The position numbers and the translations under genes are program-made. This document shows, piece by piece, positions 25,675-36,359 of a DNA stretch of 64,000 nt. Origin of the DNA: Microvirga lupini (GTDB taxonomy: Bacteria; Pseudomonadota; Alphaproteobacteria; Rhizobiales; Beijerinckiaceae); contig NZ_JACHWB010000003.1 in NCBI RefSeq assembly GCF_014191055.1, forward strand, positions 620,066 to 684,065, read 5' to 3'. Numbering within the stretch: the first letter of the stretch is position 1; every line of letters begins with the position of its first letter. Below the pieces are notes generated by a model that was not told the origin of the DNA, searched no databases, and saw only the letters and a list, made by a program, of their open reading frames with translations.

Positions 25675-27029
25675 TAGACGGGTCTTGGTGTCGGATCTTG
25701 GAAACCCAGCAGGCCGCCGGGCCGGAAGATCAGGAACACGACGAGCGCCGCATAAAGCGCCATGTCGCGGACCTCGATGGGCAGGTACGCCGACCACAGG
25801 GTCTCGAACAAGCCCACGGCGAAACCTCCTAACATCGCGCCGGGGATGGAGCCAATCCCGCCGATGATGGCGGCGATCAGCGCCTTGAGCCCGTATTGGA
25901 AGCCTCCCGCGAAGCCGAGGCCACCATATTGCGCGACAATCAGCATCCCCGAGAGTCCCGCCATGGCGCCAGCCAGCGCTAGGGTCTGGATGAGCAGGCG
26001 CGGGCCGTTGACGCCCATGAGCTCGGCCGCTTTCGCATCGTCCGCATAAGCCCGCCAAGCCCGTCCGAAGGCGGTGGCCTGAACAAGCCACAGGAGCCCA
26101 AGAGCCGCGATCAGGCCGATACCGCTGGTGATCGCCGTGATCGGCGTCAGGCTGACGAGAAAATCCTGTGCACGGGCGAGAGGCCAGGCCTCGGACCAGA
26201 TCGGCGGCAGCCACACGGTCAGGGGGCTTTGCACGAGCCGCAGGTACTCCATGAGGAACAGCGAGAGGCCGACAGTCGCGATGAGGCTTGGCTGGGGACT
26301 CTCGGCGGTGATGCGGCCAATGGTGAAGTGCCCCCCGACCGCGCTGTGGATCGCGCCCGCGAAAAGCGAGGCGGCGAGGCCTGCCGCAAGCCCGAGCACG
26401 GGTGCGCTTGTGCCCGAGGCCAGCACGATCGAGGCGCCCGCAATGGTTGCCGCCGAGCCGATGGCGGCGAGTTCGCCGAAGGCGAGATTGATTCGGCCGC
26501 TCAGGCCGAAGACCAGCGCGAAGGAAACCGAAAGCAGGGCATAGATGGCGGTTCGCGGCAGGCTCACGAGGATCTGCTGCAGCCAATAGGCCACATCTAA
26601 CGGGATCTCGGCCACATCCGCATCGGGGCGGCTGCCGGGATCGCCGGCCGCGCCTTCCGGGGTGTCGAGATAATAGCGCTTGAGCATGTAAAGGCTGGCG
26701 CCGGACAGCGGACCTTCCTCCGTGCCAAGGCCGGTCAACTCCGCCTTGTTGGGCGACAGCCCCTCCGCGGCGAACTGGCAGATGGCGAACCGTTCCAAGA
26801 TCGGGCGGTCGGGATATTGGGCGATGTAGTCGATCCGCAGGCTCCGCGCGACCGGCCCCACGCGTACCCGCTCGACCGTGACCACCGCACCGGAATTGAG
26901 GGCGGGGAGCGCAGAGCGGCAGACCCGCGCCTGCTCGGCATCGATGGTGAGGGAGCAGGCTGCCAAAAGGCTCAGACCCAGCAGGCAGGCGGCCCAGCGC
27001 CAAACGCTACGAGACCTTGAGCCTGACAC
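25674..27029 (-). CDS. LivH-like ABC permease with an N-terminal lipoprotein-type extension
   Basis: A 451-residue protein of two parts. Residues 1-25 look like a lipoprotein signal (RWAACLLGLSLLAAC, lipobox Cys25), followed by about 120 residues of extracytoplasmic-type sequence with no recognised family. From about 148 on it is a branched-chain amino-acid type permease with eight or so helices (VFGLSGRINLAFGELAAIGS; GRAWRAYADDAKAAELMGV, the ATPase-coupling EAA-like loop; LKALIAAIIGGIGSIPGAML). No LivM, ATPase or binding protein is adjacent. The start is a GTG at 27029 without a clear Shine-Dalgarno, 26 nt past the hemB stop. Substrate is unknown. Confidence 0.8.
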   Translation of the reverse strand: MSGSRSRSVWRWAACLLGLSLLAACSLTIDAEQARVCRSALPALNSGAVVTVERVRVGPVARSLRIDYIAQYPDRPILERFAICQFAAEGLSPNKAELTGLGTEEGPLSGASLYMLKRYYLDTPEGAAGDPGSRPDADVAEIPLDVAYWLQQILVSLPRTAIYALLSVSFALVFGLSGRINLAFGELAAIGSAATIAGASIVLASGTSAPVLGLAAGLAASLFAGAIHSAVGGHFTIGRITAESPQPSLIATVGLSLFLMEYLRLVQSPLTVWLPPIWSEAWPLARAQDFLVSLTPITAITSGIGLIAALGLLWLVQATAFGRAWRAYADDAKAAELMGVNGPRLLIQTLALAGAMAGLSGMLIVAQYGGLGFAGGFQYGLKALIAAIIGGIGSIPGAMLGGFAVGLFETLWSAYLPIEVRDMALYAALVVFLIFRPGGLLGFQDPTPRPV

Positions 27030-27055
27030 GTGCGGGCCTGAGCTGTTGCTGGGTA

Positions 27056-28318
<1,263 letters not shown>

Positions 28319-28348
28319 TTAAGCCGCAGCGAGATGAAGGAGTGGTCC

Positions 28349-29401
28349 ATGGACGAGAGCGTCGAAGTCGTCTGCGAGAAGCAGGGTAAGGCCGGGCTCA
28401 TCACGCTCAACCGTCCCAAGGCGCTCAATGCCCTCAACCTCGCCATGGTGCGCGAGATGCGCCGGGCTCTGGACGCCTGGGAGCGGGACCCATCCGTCAC
28501 CCGGGTTGTCGTCCAGGGAGCCGGCGAGAAGGCCTTCTGCGCCGGAGGGGACATCCGGCAGCTCACCGAGGACCTGAAGGCCGGCAAGCGCGATGAGGCG
28601 CTGGCCTTCTGGCGCGAGGAATACCAGCTCAACATCCGCATCAAGCGCTATCCCAAGCCCTATATCGCCCTCATCGACGGCATCGTCATGGGCGGCGGGG
28701 TCGGCGTGTCCCTGCACGGCTCGCATCGGGTGGCGGGCGAGCGCTACCTTTTCGCCATGCCCGAGGTGGGCATCGGCTTCTTCCCGGATGTGGGCGGTAC
28801 CTATGCCCTGCCGCGGCTGCCGGGCGAGACCGGCATGTATCTCGCGCTCACCGGCGAGCGGGTGAAGCGGGCGGATGCGGTCATGCTGGGGCTGGCGACG
28901 CACTCGGCGGCGAGTGCCGACATCCCCGCCTTGCGCGATGCGCTGATTGCCGGCGCGCCGGTGGAGGAGGCTCTTGCCCGAGCCGCTGCCGATCCCGGCC
29001 CCGCGCCGCTGGAGGCCCATCGGGCCGTAATCGATTCCTGCTTCTCGGCCGAGAGCGTAGCCGCTGTCCTGCAGCGCCTCGACGAGGCTGCCGCCAAGGG
29101 TTCCGAGTTTGCGGCCAAGACCGTCGTCGGCATGCGCACCAAGTCGCCGACCAGCATGACCCTGGCCTTCGAGCAGGTGCGCCGGGGCGCCTCCCTCGAT
29201 TTCGAGGAGGCCATGAAGGTCGAGTTCCGGATCGTGTCCCGCATCGGCGACGGCCACGATTTCTACGAGGGCGTCCGGGCGGTCCTCATCGACAAGGACA
29301 ACCAGCCCCGCTGGCAGCCGGCCTCCCTCGACCAGGTGGACAGAGCCGTCATCGAGCATCACTTTTCAGGCCTCGGGCCGCACGAGCTGGAGACCGCCTG
29401 A
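28349..29401 (+). CDS. 3-hydroxyisobutyryl-CoA hydrolase (enoyl-CoA hydratase family)
   Basis: A 350-residue crotonase-fold protein. It shows the oxyanion segments AFCAGGDIRQL and IVMGGGVGVSLHGSHRV, the HIBCH-type motif MPEVGIGFFPDVGGTYALPRL, and the C-terminal extra region (LAFEQVRRGASLDFEEAM) that separates this 350-residue class from 260-residue hydratases. It should hydrolyse 3-hydroxyisobutyryl-CoA in valine breakdown. The ATG at 28349 has AAGGAG 7 nt upstream. Its stop overlaps the next gene (TGATG). Confidence 0.85.
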   Translation: MDESVEVVCEKQGKAGLITLNRPKALNALNLAMVREMRRALDAWERDPSVTRVVVQGAGEKAFCAGGDIRQLTEDLKAGKRDEALAFWREEYQLNIRIKRYPKPYIALIDGIVMGGGVGVSLHGSHRVAGERYLFAMPEVGIGFFPDVGGTYALPRLPGETGMYLALTGERVKRADAVMLGLATHSAASADIPALRDALIAGAPVEEALARAAADPGPAPLEAHRAVIDSCFSAESVAAVLQRLDEAAAKGSEFAAKTVVGMRTKSPTSMTLAFEQVRRGASLDFEEAMKVEFRIVSRIGDGHDFYEGVRAVLIDKDNQPRWQPASLDQVDRAVIEHHFSGLGPHELETA

Positions 29402-29859
29402 TGCCCCACAGAGGCAGCCCTTCGTCCGCCCACGCGGCACGGGAGTACTTGTCCGACCGGATCGAGGAGCGCCCCGCGCCTCAGGGATTTCTGCGCTGGA
29501 GCTTCGTGCTCACCTGCTTCATGCGCATCCTGGCGGTGCTCTGGATCATGAAGGGCCTCAGCGCCTGGGCCGTGATTCTGGGCGTCTGGACTCCGGTCGG
29601 CCAGTTCGAAGCCCGCTCCACGGGCTATCAGGCCACCATCATCTACTTCGCCCTCATCGACCTGATCGCCGCCGTAGGCCTCTGGATGGCGAGCACCTGG
29701 GGGGGAATCATGTGGCTTCTGGCCATCATGAGCCACCTGATCCTGGCAGCCTTCTTCCCGGGGATCCTCTCCAGCGGGGTGACGACCGTGGCATTCTTCC
29801 TGACGTTGATGGCCGTCTATCTGGCCATTTCCTGGCTCGCAGCCCGCGAAGGTCACTGA
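29401..29859 (+). CDS. DUF6163 family membrane protein
   Basis: A 152-residue protein with four membrane helices (WSFVLTCFMRILAVLWIMKG; IIYFALIDLIAAVGLWMAS; IMWLLAIMSHLILAAFF; AFFLTLMAVYLAISWLAA). It belongs to a small family typical of Hyphomicrobiales (DUF6163 by recall), of unknown function. It is translationally coupled to the HIBCH-like gene by a shared A in TGATG. Confidence 0.75.
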   Translation: MPHRGSPSSAHAAREYLSDRIEERPAPQGFLRWSFVLTCFMRILAVLWIMKGLSAWAVILGVWTPVGQFEARSTGYQATIIYFALIDLIAAVGLWMASTWGGIMWLLAIMSHLILAAFFPGILSSGVTTVAFFLTLMAVYLAISWLAAREGH

Positions 29860-30128
29860 CGGGAGCCGCAACGGGCCAGACGGCCAAGCTCCTCACGCAG
29901 AAGTGTATCCTCAACACAACAGTTCAAAGTTACATAGCGCTCAAGGGCGGTTCCGGGGTGCGAGGAGCGCTCCATGGGCCGCTTTGCCATAAAACGGCCC
30001 CGATGTTCCTCGTTTTCGATACCGTTCTTTAATCCTATCCCGGCACTTATCGCCAGGAGAGGGAAGGGGCCGGGCAGCTGTCCGCCGCTCCCGCCATGAC
30101 CACTTCTAACCGGGAAGAGCCTGCGCTC

Positions 30129-31400
30129 ATGTTGTCTCGCCGTACCCTTCTGACTGGATCGCTCGCCCTGATCTTCACGCCGGCCACTGGGGCCATGGCC
30201 CAGCAGTTTGCCCAGACCCAGGCCGAGTGGTCGCAGAATTACGAGGCGGTCTCCCGCACCCGCGTCCAGCGGACCTCGACTCCCATGCTCTCGGCCGAGT
30301 CTCTCGCGGCCACCGAGCAGATGATCGAATACTACCGCAACATCGCGGCCCGCGGCGGCTGGCAGCCCGTGCAGGGCGTCCAAGGTCTGCGCGTCGGCTC
30401 CAAGAGCCCTGCTGTCATGGCTCTGCGCCAGCGCCTCATCATCACGGGCGACCTCGATCAGGCAGCCGGCGAGTCGCCGATCTATGATTCTTACGTCGAG
30501 GCGGCCGTCCGCCGCTTCCAGGCCCGCCACGGCATCAGCTCTACGGGCACCATGACGGGCCCGACCGTGGTCGCCATGAACGTCCCGGTCGAGCTGCGCA
30601 TCCGTCAGCTTGAGATCAACGTCGCCCGCCTGCGCAGCCTCGTCGGCTCCGGGCTGCCCGGCCGCTATGCGGTCGCCAACATCCCGGCCGCTCTCGTCGA
30701 GGCGGTGGAAGGCGGCGTCGTCCATTCCCGGCACGCGGCCGGCGTCGGCAAGATCGACCGTCAGTCGCCCCTGCTGAATTCCAAGGTGGTCGAGGTCAAC
30801 TTCAACCCGTTCTGGACGGCTCCTGCCTCGGTGGTCAAAAAGGACCTCATTCCGAAGATGCAGAAGGAGCCGAACTACCTGACCGAGAACAAGATCCGCA
30901 TCTTCAATGCGGCCGGCCAGGAGGTTCCCTCGAGCCAAATCAACTGGTTCTCGGACGAGGCGACCCGCTACCGCTTCCGTCAGGATCCGGGCGGCGACCT
31001 GAACTCGATGGGTTTCGTGCGCATCAACATCCCGAACCAGCACGGGGTCTACATGCACGACACGCCCTCCAAGGGCATCTTCGGCGACGATTTCCGCTTC
31101 GTCTCCTCGGGATGCATCCGCATCCAGAACGTGCGCGACTACATCGAGTGGCTCCTGAAGGACACCTCCGGCTGGAGCCGCGAGCAGATCGACGCCACGT
31201 TCAAGTCGGGTGAGCGCATCGATGCCCGCCTGGCGCAGCCCGTTCCGATCCACTGGATCTATGTCACTGCCTGGGCGACCCCGGACGGCCTCGTGCAGTT
31301 CCGCGACGACATCTACAACAAGGACGGCCTCGGGAACGCCATCCCGGTCGCCAGCCGGGTGCCGACCGAGCCGGACCAGGAGATGTTCCTACAGAACTGA
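30129..31400 (+). CDS. L,D-transpeptidase (YcbB-type, YkuD domain)
   Basis: A 423-residue exported enzyme that forms 3-3 crosslinks in peptidoglycan or attaches proteins to it. It opens with a Tat-type signal (MLSRRTLLTGSLALIF, cleavage near AMAQ). A peptidoglycan-binding domain at about 85-165 (SPAVMALRQRLIITGDL; AVRRFQARHGIS) precedes the YkuD catalytic domain, with His in GVYMHDTPSKG and Cys in RFVSSGCIRIQN. The domain order matches YcbB/LdtD rather than short YkuD enzymes. An upstream ATG at 30096 would add 11 residues but lacks a ribosome site. A strong terminator follows. Confidence 0.9.
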   Translation: MLSRRTLLTGSLALIFTPATGAMAQQFAQTQAEWSQNYEAVSRTRVQRTSTPMLSAESLAATEQMIEYYRNIAARGGWQPVQGVQGLRVGSKSPAVMALRQRLIITGDLDQAAGESPIYDSYVEAAVRRFQARHGISSTGTMTGPTVVAMNVPVELRIRQLEINVARLRSLVGSGLPGRYAVANIPAALVEAVEGGVVHSRHAAGVGKIDRQSPLLNSKVVEVNFNPFWTAPASVVKKDLIPKMQKEPNYLTENKIRIFNAAGQEVPSSQINWFSDEATRYRFRQDPGGDLNSMGFVRINIPNQHGVYMHDTPSKGIFGDDFRFVSSGCIRIQNVRDYIEWLLKDTSGWSREQIDATFKSGERIDARLAQPVPIHWIYVTAWATPDGLVQFRDDIYNKDGLGNAIPVASRVPTEPDQEMFLQN

Positions 31401-31424
31401 GGTTCTTCTCTCAGAAAGCTTTGA

Positions 31425-31446
31425 CAGCCCGCCCTTCGGCGGGCTG
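31425..31446 (+). terminator. Terminator after the L,D-transpeptidase gene
   Basis: A perfect 9-bp stem CAGCCCGCC (31425-31433), tetraloop CTTC, then GGCGGGCTG, followed by TTGCATTTC. The T-run is interrupted. Confidence 0.8.
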
Positions 31447-31579
31447 TTGCATTTCATAAGCCGGGTGGGCATGTCTCCGGAGCAGTTGGCGCGGCGAAGC
31501 CCGCCATGGTAAAGGCCACGGCATGTGCAGATCGAGCGGCCGTTTCGGCTAAGGCTCCCAGGAAGGCGAGGGTGAATCC

Positions 31580-32884
31580 ATGAGCGCGAGTGAAGCGGCA
31601 CACAGCCATCTCTCAAACAGCTTCTTTTCAGCAAGCCTCGCCGACAGCGATCCCGAGATCGCGCGCGCCATCGGACTGGAGCTCGGCCGCCAGCGCGACG
31701 AGATCGAGCTGATCGCCTCCGAGAACATCGTCTCGCGCGCCGTCCTTGAGGCTCAAGGCTCCGTGATGACCAACAAGTATGCGGAGGGCTATCCGGGCCG
31801 CCGCTACTATGGCGGCTGCCAGTTCGTGGACATGGCCGAGGAGCTCGCCATCGAGCGCGCCAAGCGCCTGTTCGACTGCAAGTATGCCAACGTCCAGCCC
31901 AATTCCGGCTCTCAGGCCAACCAGGCGGTGTTCATGGCGCTCATGAAGCCGCGCGACACCTTCATGGGTCTCGACCTCGCCTGCGGCGGTCACCTGACCC
32001 ACGGCTCTCCGGTGAACATGTCCGGCAAGTGGTTCAACGTGGTGAGCTACAAGGTCCGCGAGAGCGACCAGATCATCGACATGGACGAGGTCGCGCAGCT
32101 GGCCCGCGAGCACAAGCCGAAGGTAATCGTCGCCGGCGGGTCGGCCTATTCCCGGTTCTGGGACTTCGCTCGATTCCGCGAGATCGCCGACGAGGTCGGG
32201 GCCTTCTTCATGGTGGACATCGCGCATTTCGCTGGTCTCGTGGCGGGCGGCGCCCATCCGTCGCCGTTCCCGCACGCCCATGTGGTGACCACCACCACCC
32301 ACAAGACCCTGCGTGGCCCGCGTGGCGGCATGATCCTCACCAACGAGGAAGATCTCGCCAAGAAGATCAACTCGGCCATCTTCCCTGGCCTCCAGGGCGG
32401 CCCGCTCATGCACGTGATCGCCGCGAAAGCCGTGGCGTTCGGCGAAGCCCTGCGCCCCGAGTTCAAGCTCTATGCCCGTTCCGTGGTCGAGAACGCCAAG
32501 GTGCTGGCCGACACGATGCTCGCCAACGGCTATGCCATCGTGGCCGGCGGCACGGACAACCACCTGATGCTGGTCGATCTTCGCCCGAAGAAGCTCACCG
32601 GGAAGGCGGCCGAAGCGGCCTTAGGCCGCGCGCACATCACCTGCAACAAGAACGGCGTGCCCTTCGATCCCGAGAAGCCGATGGTCACCTCCGGCGTTCG
32701 TCTTGGGACGCCGGCCGCCACCTCGCGCGGATTCGGCGTGGCCGAGTTCAGGAAGGTGGGCGAGCTGATCGTCGAGACCCTGGATGGCCTCGCGAAGCAC
32801 GGGGACGAGGCCAATGCCTCGGTCGAGGAATCGGTGAAGGCTCGCGTTCACGAGCTCACCCGCCGCTTCCCGATCTACGCCTGA
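31580..32884 (+). CDS. glyA: Serine hydroxymethyltransferase
   Basis: A 434-residue PLP enzyme that converts serine and tetrahydrofolate to glycine and methylene-THF. Motifs are [43 protein letters not shown] and the PLP lysine in [15 protein letters not shown]. Length is usual with a short Ser-rich N-terminus. It opens a tight plus-strand run glyA-nrdR-ribD-ribE-ribH-nusB-thiL. Confidence 0.98.
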   Translation: MSASEAAHSHLSNSFFSASLADSDPEIARAIGLELGRQRDEIELIASENIVSRAVLEAQGSVMTNKYAEGYPGRRYYGGCQFVDMAEELAIERAKRLFDCKYANVQPNSGSQANQAVFMALMKPRDTFMGLDLACGGHLTHGSPVNMSGKWFNVVSYKVRESDQIIDMDEVAQLAREHKPKVIVAGGSAYSRFWDFARFREIADEVGAFFMVDIAHFAGLVAGGAHPSPFPHAHVVTTTTHKTLRGPRGGMILTNEEDLAKKINSAIFPGLQGGPLMHVIAAKAVAFGEALRPEFKLYARSVVENAKVLADTMLANGYAIVAGGTDNHLMLVDLRPKKLTGKAAEAALGRAHITCNKNGVPFDPEKPMVTSGVRLGTPAATSRGFGVAEFRKVGELIVETLDGLAKHGDEANASVEESVKARVHELTRRFPIYA

Positions 32885-32899
32885 GGTTGAAGCCGACCC

Positions 32900-33409
32900 A
32901 TGCGCTGCCCTTATTGCGGGGGCCTGGACACCCAGGTGAAGGATTCCCGCCCCACGGACGATTCCTCGTCCATTCGCCGTCGCCGCATCTGCCCGGATTG
33001 CGGCGGCCGCTTTACAACCTTCGAGCGGGTGCAGCTGCGCGAGCTGACGGTGGTGAAGCGCTCCGGCCGGCGCGTTCCCTTCGACCGGGACAAGCTACAG
33101 CAGTCGGTGGACGTGGCCCTGCGCAAGCGGCCGGTGGAGCCGGAGCGCGTCGAGCGCATGATCAACGGCATCGTGCGCCAGCTCGAGAGCATGAGCGACG
33201 GCGAGGTGTCGAGCGAGCAGGTGGGCGAACTCGTCATGGAGGGGCTGAAAGGCCTCGACGACGTGGCCTATGTGCGCTTCGCCTCCGTGTACAAGAACTT
33301 CCGTGAAGCCAGGGACTTCGAGGAGATTCTTGGCAAACTGGCCGAGGGCGAGACCGTGGATGACCTGCCTCCTCCGCCGAAGAAAAAGCGCGCCCCGAGC
33401 GAGCCATGA
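32900..33409 (+). CDS. nrdR: Transcriptional repressor NrdR
   Basis: A 169-residue repressor of ribonucleotide reductase genes. The zinc ribbon uses Cys3, Cys6, Cys31 and Cys34; the ATP-cone domain (about 48-138) has [16 protein letters not shown]. It overlaps ribD by ATGA and follows glyA by 15 nt. No nrd genes or NrdR-box pairs are in view, so its targets are elsewhere. Confidence 0.97.
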   Translation: MRCPYCGGLDTQVKDSRPTDDSSSIRRRRICPDCGGRFTTFERVQLRELTVVKRSGRRVPFDRDKLQQSVDVALRKRPVEPERVERMINGIVRQLESMSDGEVSSEQVGELVMEGLKGLDDVAYVRFASVYKNFREARDFEEILGKLAEGETVDDLPPPPKKKRAPSEP

Positions 33410-34554
33410 GCGATCCTGGTGCCAGGAGCCTGCCGCCTGACCGCATCAGCCGCGACGAGCGCTTCATGCGCCTCGCGATCGCGCTCGGATCCCGCCATCT
33501 CGGCCTGACCTGGCCCAACCCGTCCGTCGGGGCCGTGCTGGTCGACGAGAGCGGCGAGGCGCCTGTCATCGTCGCGCAGGGGATCACTCAGGCCGGTGGC
33601 CGCCCTCACGCCGAACGCATTGCCCTGGAGGCGGCCGGGAAGCGCGCTCGCGGAGCGACGCTTTACGTGACCCTCGAGCCCTGCGCCACCCGCAGCAGCC
33701 ACACCCATGGCTCCTCCTGCACGGACCTCATCGTGGCGGCCGGCATCGGGCGCCTCGTGGTCAGCGTCGCCGATCCGAGTCCGCACGCCGCCGGCCAGGG
33801 CCTGGAGCGTTTCAGCCTTGCGGGCATTCCGATGAATGTCGGGTGTCTGGCCGAGGAAGGCGCGAGGCTTCATCGCGGCCACATCACCCGCGTCACGAAA
33901 GGGCGGCCCGCCGTGACCGTGAAGCTCGCCCGCAGCACGGAAGGCTTTGCGGGATCGCGCGATGGCCCGCGCCTGATGCTCACCGGCGAGATCGCCAACG
34001 GCAAGGTGCATCTGATGCGCGCCCATGGGGACGCGATCATGGTTGGGGTCGGGACTGTATTGACGGACGATCCGCTGCTGAATGTGCGCCTTCCCGGATT
34101 GGAGAATCGCTCGCCGGTCCGCATCATTATCGATTCTCAGCTGAAGACGCCCCCGACCGCGCGGGTCGCGACCGGCGCGCGGGAGATTCCGACCTGGATC
34201 CTGACGACGGTCGAGGCTTCTGTCGAAACTGAGAGGGCGCTCACGGCGCAGGGCGTCGAGGTTCTTCGGGTCTCAAGTGATGGCGGCGGTCGCGTTTTCC
34301 TGCCCGAGGCCCTGCAACTTCTCGGCATGCGTGGCCTCACGCAGGTGTTCTGCGAGGGCGGTCCGGAACTGGCGGATGCGCTTGCTGGTGCCGATCTCAT
34401 CGATGATCTGGTCCTGATCACCGGCCGCTCCGCGCGGGGTCTGGGCGACGTTCCGGCCCTCGGCCTGCAGCTGCAAGACCGGATGGAGCATCTCGCATTA
34501 TGGGCCGAAGAGCAGATCGGCCCGGATCTATTCATGTTCTGGGAGAGGCCCTGA
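33406..34554 (+). CDS. ribD: Riboflavin biosynthesis protein RibD (deaminase/reductase)
   Basis: A 382-residue bifunctional enzyme. The N-terminal cytidine-deaminase-like domain has [12 protein letters not shown] (zinc His and catalytic Glu) and [10 protein letters not shown]; the C-terminal domain (about 165-380) is the NADPH reductase ([33 protein letters not shown]). The zinc loop between the two Cys ligands ([14 protein letters not shown]) is longer than the usual PCSHHGRTPPC and altered in sequence. It overlaps nrdR by 4 nt and ribE by one base. Confidence 0.94.
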   Translation: MSDPGARSLPPDRISRDERFMRLAIALGSRHLGLTWPNPSVGAVLVDESGEAPVIVAQGITQAGGRPHAERIALEAAGKRARGATLYVTLEPCATRSSHTHGSSCTDLIVAAGIGRLVVSVADPSPHAAGQGLERFSLAGIPMNVGCLAEEGARLHRGHITRVTKGRPAVTVKLARSTEGFAGSRDGPRLMLTGEIANGKVHLMRAHGDAIMVGVGTVLTDDPLLNVRLPGLENRSPVRIIIDSQLKTPPTARVATGAREIPTWILTTVEASVETERALTAQGVEVLRVSSDGGGRVFLPEALQLLGMRGLTQVFCEGGPELADALAGADLIDDLVLITGRSARGLGDVPALGLQLQDRMEHLALWAEEQIGPDLFMFWERP

Positions 34555-35189
34555 TGTTTACGGGTATCGTCACTGATCTCGGTGAAATCGCCGCGGTGGA
34601 AGGGGCTCAAGGGACCCTGAAGCGCCTGCGGGTCCATTCGTCCTATAATCCCGCAACGATCGTGCTCGGCGCCTCCATCGCCTGTGGCGGTCCGTGCCTG
34701 ACGGTCGTGGCCTTCGGGGAGCGGAAGGGCGGCAGCTGGTTCGACGTTGATGCCGCGGCCGAGACCCTGGAGCGTACCACGGTGGGCGAGTGGCAGGCAG
34801 GTACGAAGGTCAACCTGGAGCGCTCCCTGAAGATAGGCGACGAACTCGGCGGCCACATCGTGACCGGGCACGTGGACGGCGTCGCCACCATCGTGGCCAA
34901 GGAGGCGATCACCGCCGGGGACAATCCCTGGGGGCCGACGGCCCGCTTCACCATCAAGGCGCCGCCGGCCCTCGCCCCGTTCATCGCCGAGAAGGGCTCG
35001 GTGTGCCTCGACGGCACGTCGCTGACGGTGAACTCCGTCAACGACGACATGTTCTCCGTGCTCATCATACCGCATACGCTCGCCGTCACCACCTGGGGCG
35101 ACCGGCAGGTGGGTGACAAGCTCAACCTGGAGGTCGACCTCATGGCCCGCTACGCGGCGCGGCTTGCGGATGCGCGCCGGGCGGGGTAG
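34554..35189 (+). CDS. ribE: Riboflavin synthase alpha chain
   Basis: A 211-residue synthase that dismutates two 6,7-dimethyl-8-ribityllumazine molecules to riboflavin. It shows the duplicated lumazine-binding barrels: [16 protein letters not shown] with LGASIACGGPCLTVV in the first, and GHIVTGHVDGVATI with DGTSLTVNSV in the second. The ATG at 34554 lies in a TGATG overlap with ribD; a longer frame to 34500 is rejected because it lies inside ribD. Confidence 0.95.
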   Translation: MFTGIVTDLGEIAAVEGAQGTLKRLRVHSSYNPATIVLGASIACGGPCLTVVAFGERKGGSWFDVDAAAETLERTTVGEWQAGTKVNLERSLKIGDELGGHIVTGHVDGVATIVAKEAITAGDNPWGPTARFTIKAPPALAPFIAEKGSVCLDGTSLTVNSVNDDMFSVLIIPHTLAVTTWGDRQVGDKLNLEVDLMARYAARLADARRAG

Positions 35190-35226
35190 GGGAACACCCA
35201 GCATTTCCCGTATTCCATACGCAGCC

Positions 35227-35330
35227 CTCATCCTGAGGAGGCCGGCAGGCCGTCTCGAAGGGTCAGGGCGTTTCCAGTTCTCTCTGGAACCTCCTTCGAG
35301 ACGCCTGCTCCGCAGGCTCCTCAGGATGAG
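35227..35330. repeat. Compound palindromic repeat, CTCATCCTGAGGAG family (copy 2)
   Basis: A 104-bp unit. Outer arms CTCATCCTGAGGAG (35227-35240) and its complement (35317-35330) enclose inner arms GTCTCGAAGG and CCTTCGAGAC. It splits ribE from ribH inside an otherwise tight operon, and does not look like a terminator or an FMN riboswitch. Confidence 0.85.
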
Positions 35331-35365
35331 ACAGAGGGGCTGTCAGAGTTCTGAACGGATTTCTC

Positions 35366-35854
35366 ATGGTCGCCCATTCCGACAAGCCGAAAAGCCCACG
35401 CCCGCCAGTTCCCGGTGCCCGCATCCTGGTCGTCGAAGCACGCTTCTACGACGAAATCGCCGATGAGCTTCTGCGCGGCGCGCAAGGGGCTGTCGAGGCC
35501 GCGCAAGCGACCATGGACGTGTTGACGCTGGATGGCGCGCTCGAGATCCCGGCCACGATCGCCATCGCGCTCGATGCCGCCGAGAAGGCGGGTAAGCCGT
35601 ATGACGCCGTCGTGGCCCTCGGCTGCGTGATCCGTGGCGAGACCGGCCACTACGACATCGTCGCCGGCGAGAGCGCCCGTGCCCTCATGGATATGTCGGT
35701 CGAGCGCCGCATTCCGCTCGCCAACGGCATCCTGACCGTGGAAAATGATCAGCAGGCCTGGACCCGTGCGAGCGTGAATGAATTGAACAAAGGCGGGGGC
35801 GCGGTGGAAGCGGCGCTCGCCGTCCTGCGCATCAAACAGAAACTGGAGGCCTGA
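35366..35854 (+). CDS. ribH: 6,7-dimethyl-8-ribityllumazine synthase
   Basis: A 162-residue lumazine synthase, the penultimate riboflavin step. Motifs are [46 protein letters not shown] and [12 protein letters not shown] Ser/Lys/Pro N-terminal extension of about 18 residues is present. It is followed by nusB after 2 nt. Confidence 0.96.
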   Translation: MVAHSDKPKSPRPPVPGARILVVEARFYDEIADELLRGAQGAVEAAQATMDVLTLDGALEIPATIAIALDAAEKAGKPYDAVVALGCVIRGETGHYDIVAGESARALMDMSVERRIPLANGILTVENDQQAWTRASVNELNKGGGAVEAALAVLRIKQKLEA

Positions 35855-35856
35855 TC

Positions 35857-36336
35857 ATGACGAAGCCAGCAGAGCGCTCGGCCGCTCGCCTCGCTGCCGT
35901 CCAGGCTCTCTACCAGATGGATATTTCCGGCAAGACCGTCATCGACGCGCTTGCCGAGTTCGAGGCCTTCTGGATCGGCCGCGAGGTCGAGGGAATCGAG
36001 TTCAAGCCGTCGGACAACAACTTCTTCCGCGACATCCTGTCGGGCGTGGTCAAGAACCAGCGCGATATCGACGTCCGGATCGACAATGCGCTTGCGACCG
36101 ACTGGCCCCTCAAGCGCATCGAGGCGGTGCTGCGCGCCATTCTGCGTGCGGGCGGCTACGAGCTGATGTTCCGCAAGGACGTGCCGGCCCGCGTCGTCAT
36201 CACCGAATACGTGGACGTGACCCACGGCTTCTACGGCGACGACGAGCCGGGTCTCGTCAATGCGGTGCTCGACAAGGTGGCCCGCGAGGTCCGGCCCGGC
36301 GAGCTGGAGAAGGCCGCCGGCCAGGGCGGACGATAA
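35857..36336 (+). CDS. nusB: Transcription antitermination factor NusB
   Basis: A 159-residue all-helical RNA-binding protein that acts with NusE on rrn antitermination. It opens with the basic AARLAAVQALYQMDIS and ends with VDVTHGFYGDDEPGLVNAVLDKVAREV. Length is usual. ribH-nusB-thiL is a widely kept order. Confidence 0.96.
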   Translation: MTKPAERSAARLAAVQALYQMDISGKTVIDALAEFEAFWIGREVEGIEFKPSDNNFFRDILSGVVKNQRDIDVRIDNALATDWPLKRIEAVLRAILRAGGYELMFRKDVPARVVITEYVDVTHGFYGDDEPGLVNAVLDKVAREVRPGELEKAAGQGGR

Positions 36337-36359
36337 CGCAAGAGGGCGGGTGTCGGCCG

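Noticed and set aside
25498-27003. A 501-codon frame in another phase of the LivH-like gene
   Set aside because: It gives an Arg/Gly/His-rich product; the chosen frame has clear membrane helices and LivH motifs.
35190-35365. Possible FMN riboswitch in the rib operon
   Set aside because: The structured DNA here is the dispersed palindromic repeat also present at 23658; the conserved FMN-element segments are not seen.
36337-36359. TPP riboswitch ahead of thiL
   Set aside because: Only 23 nt separate nusB and thiL, far too short.
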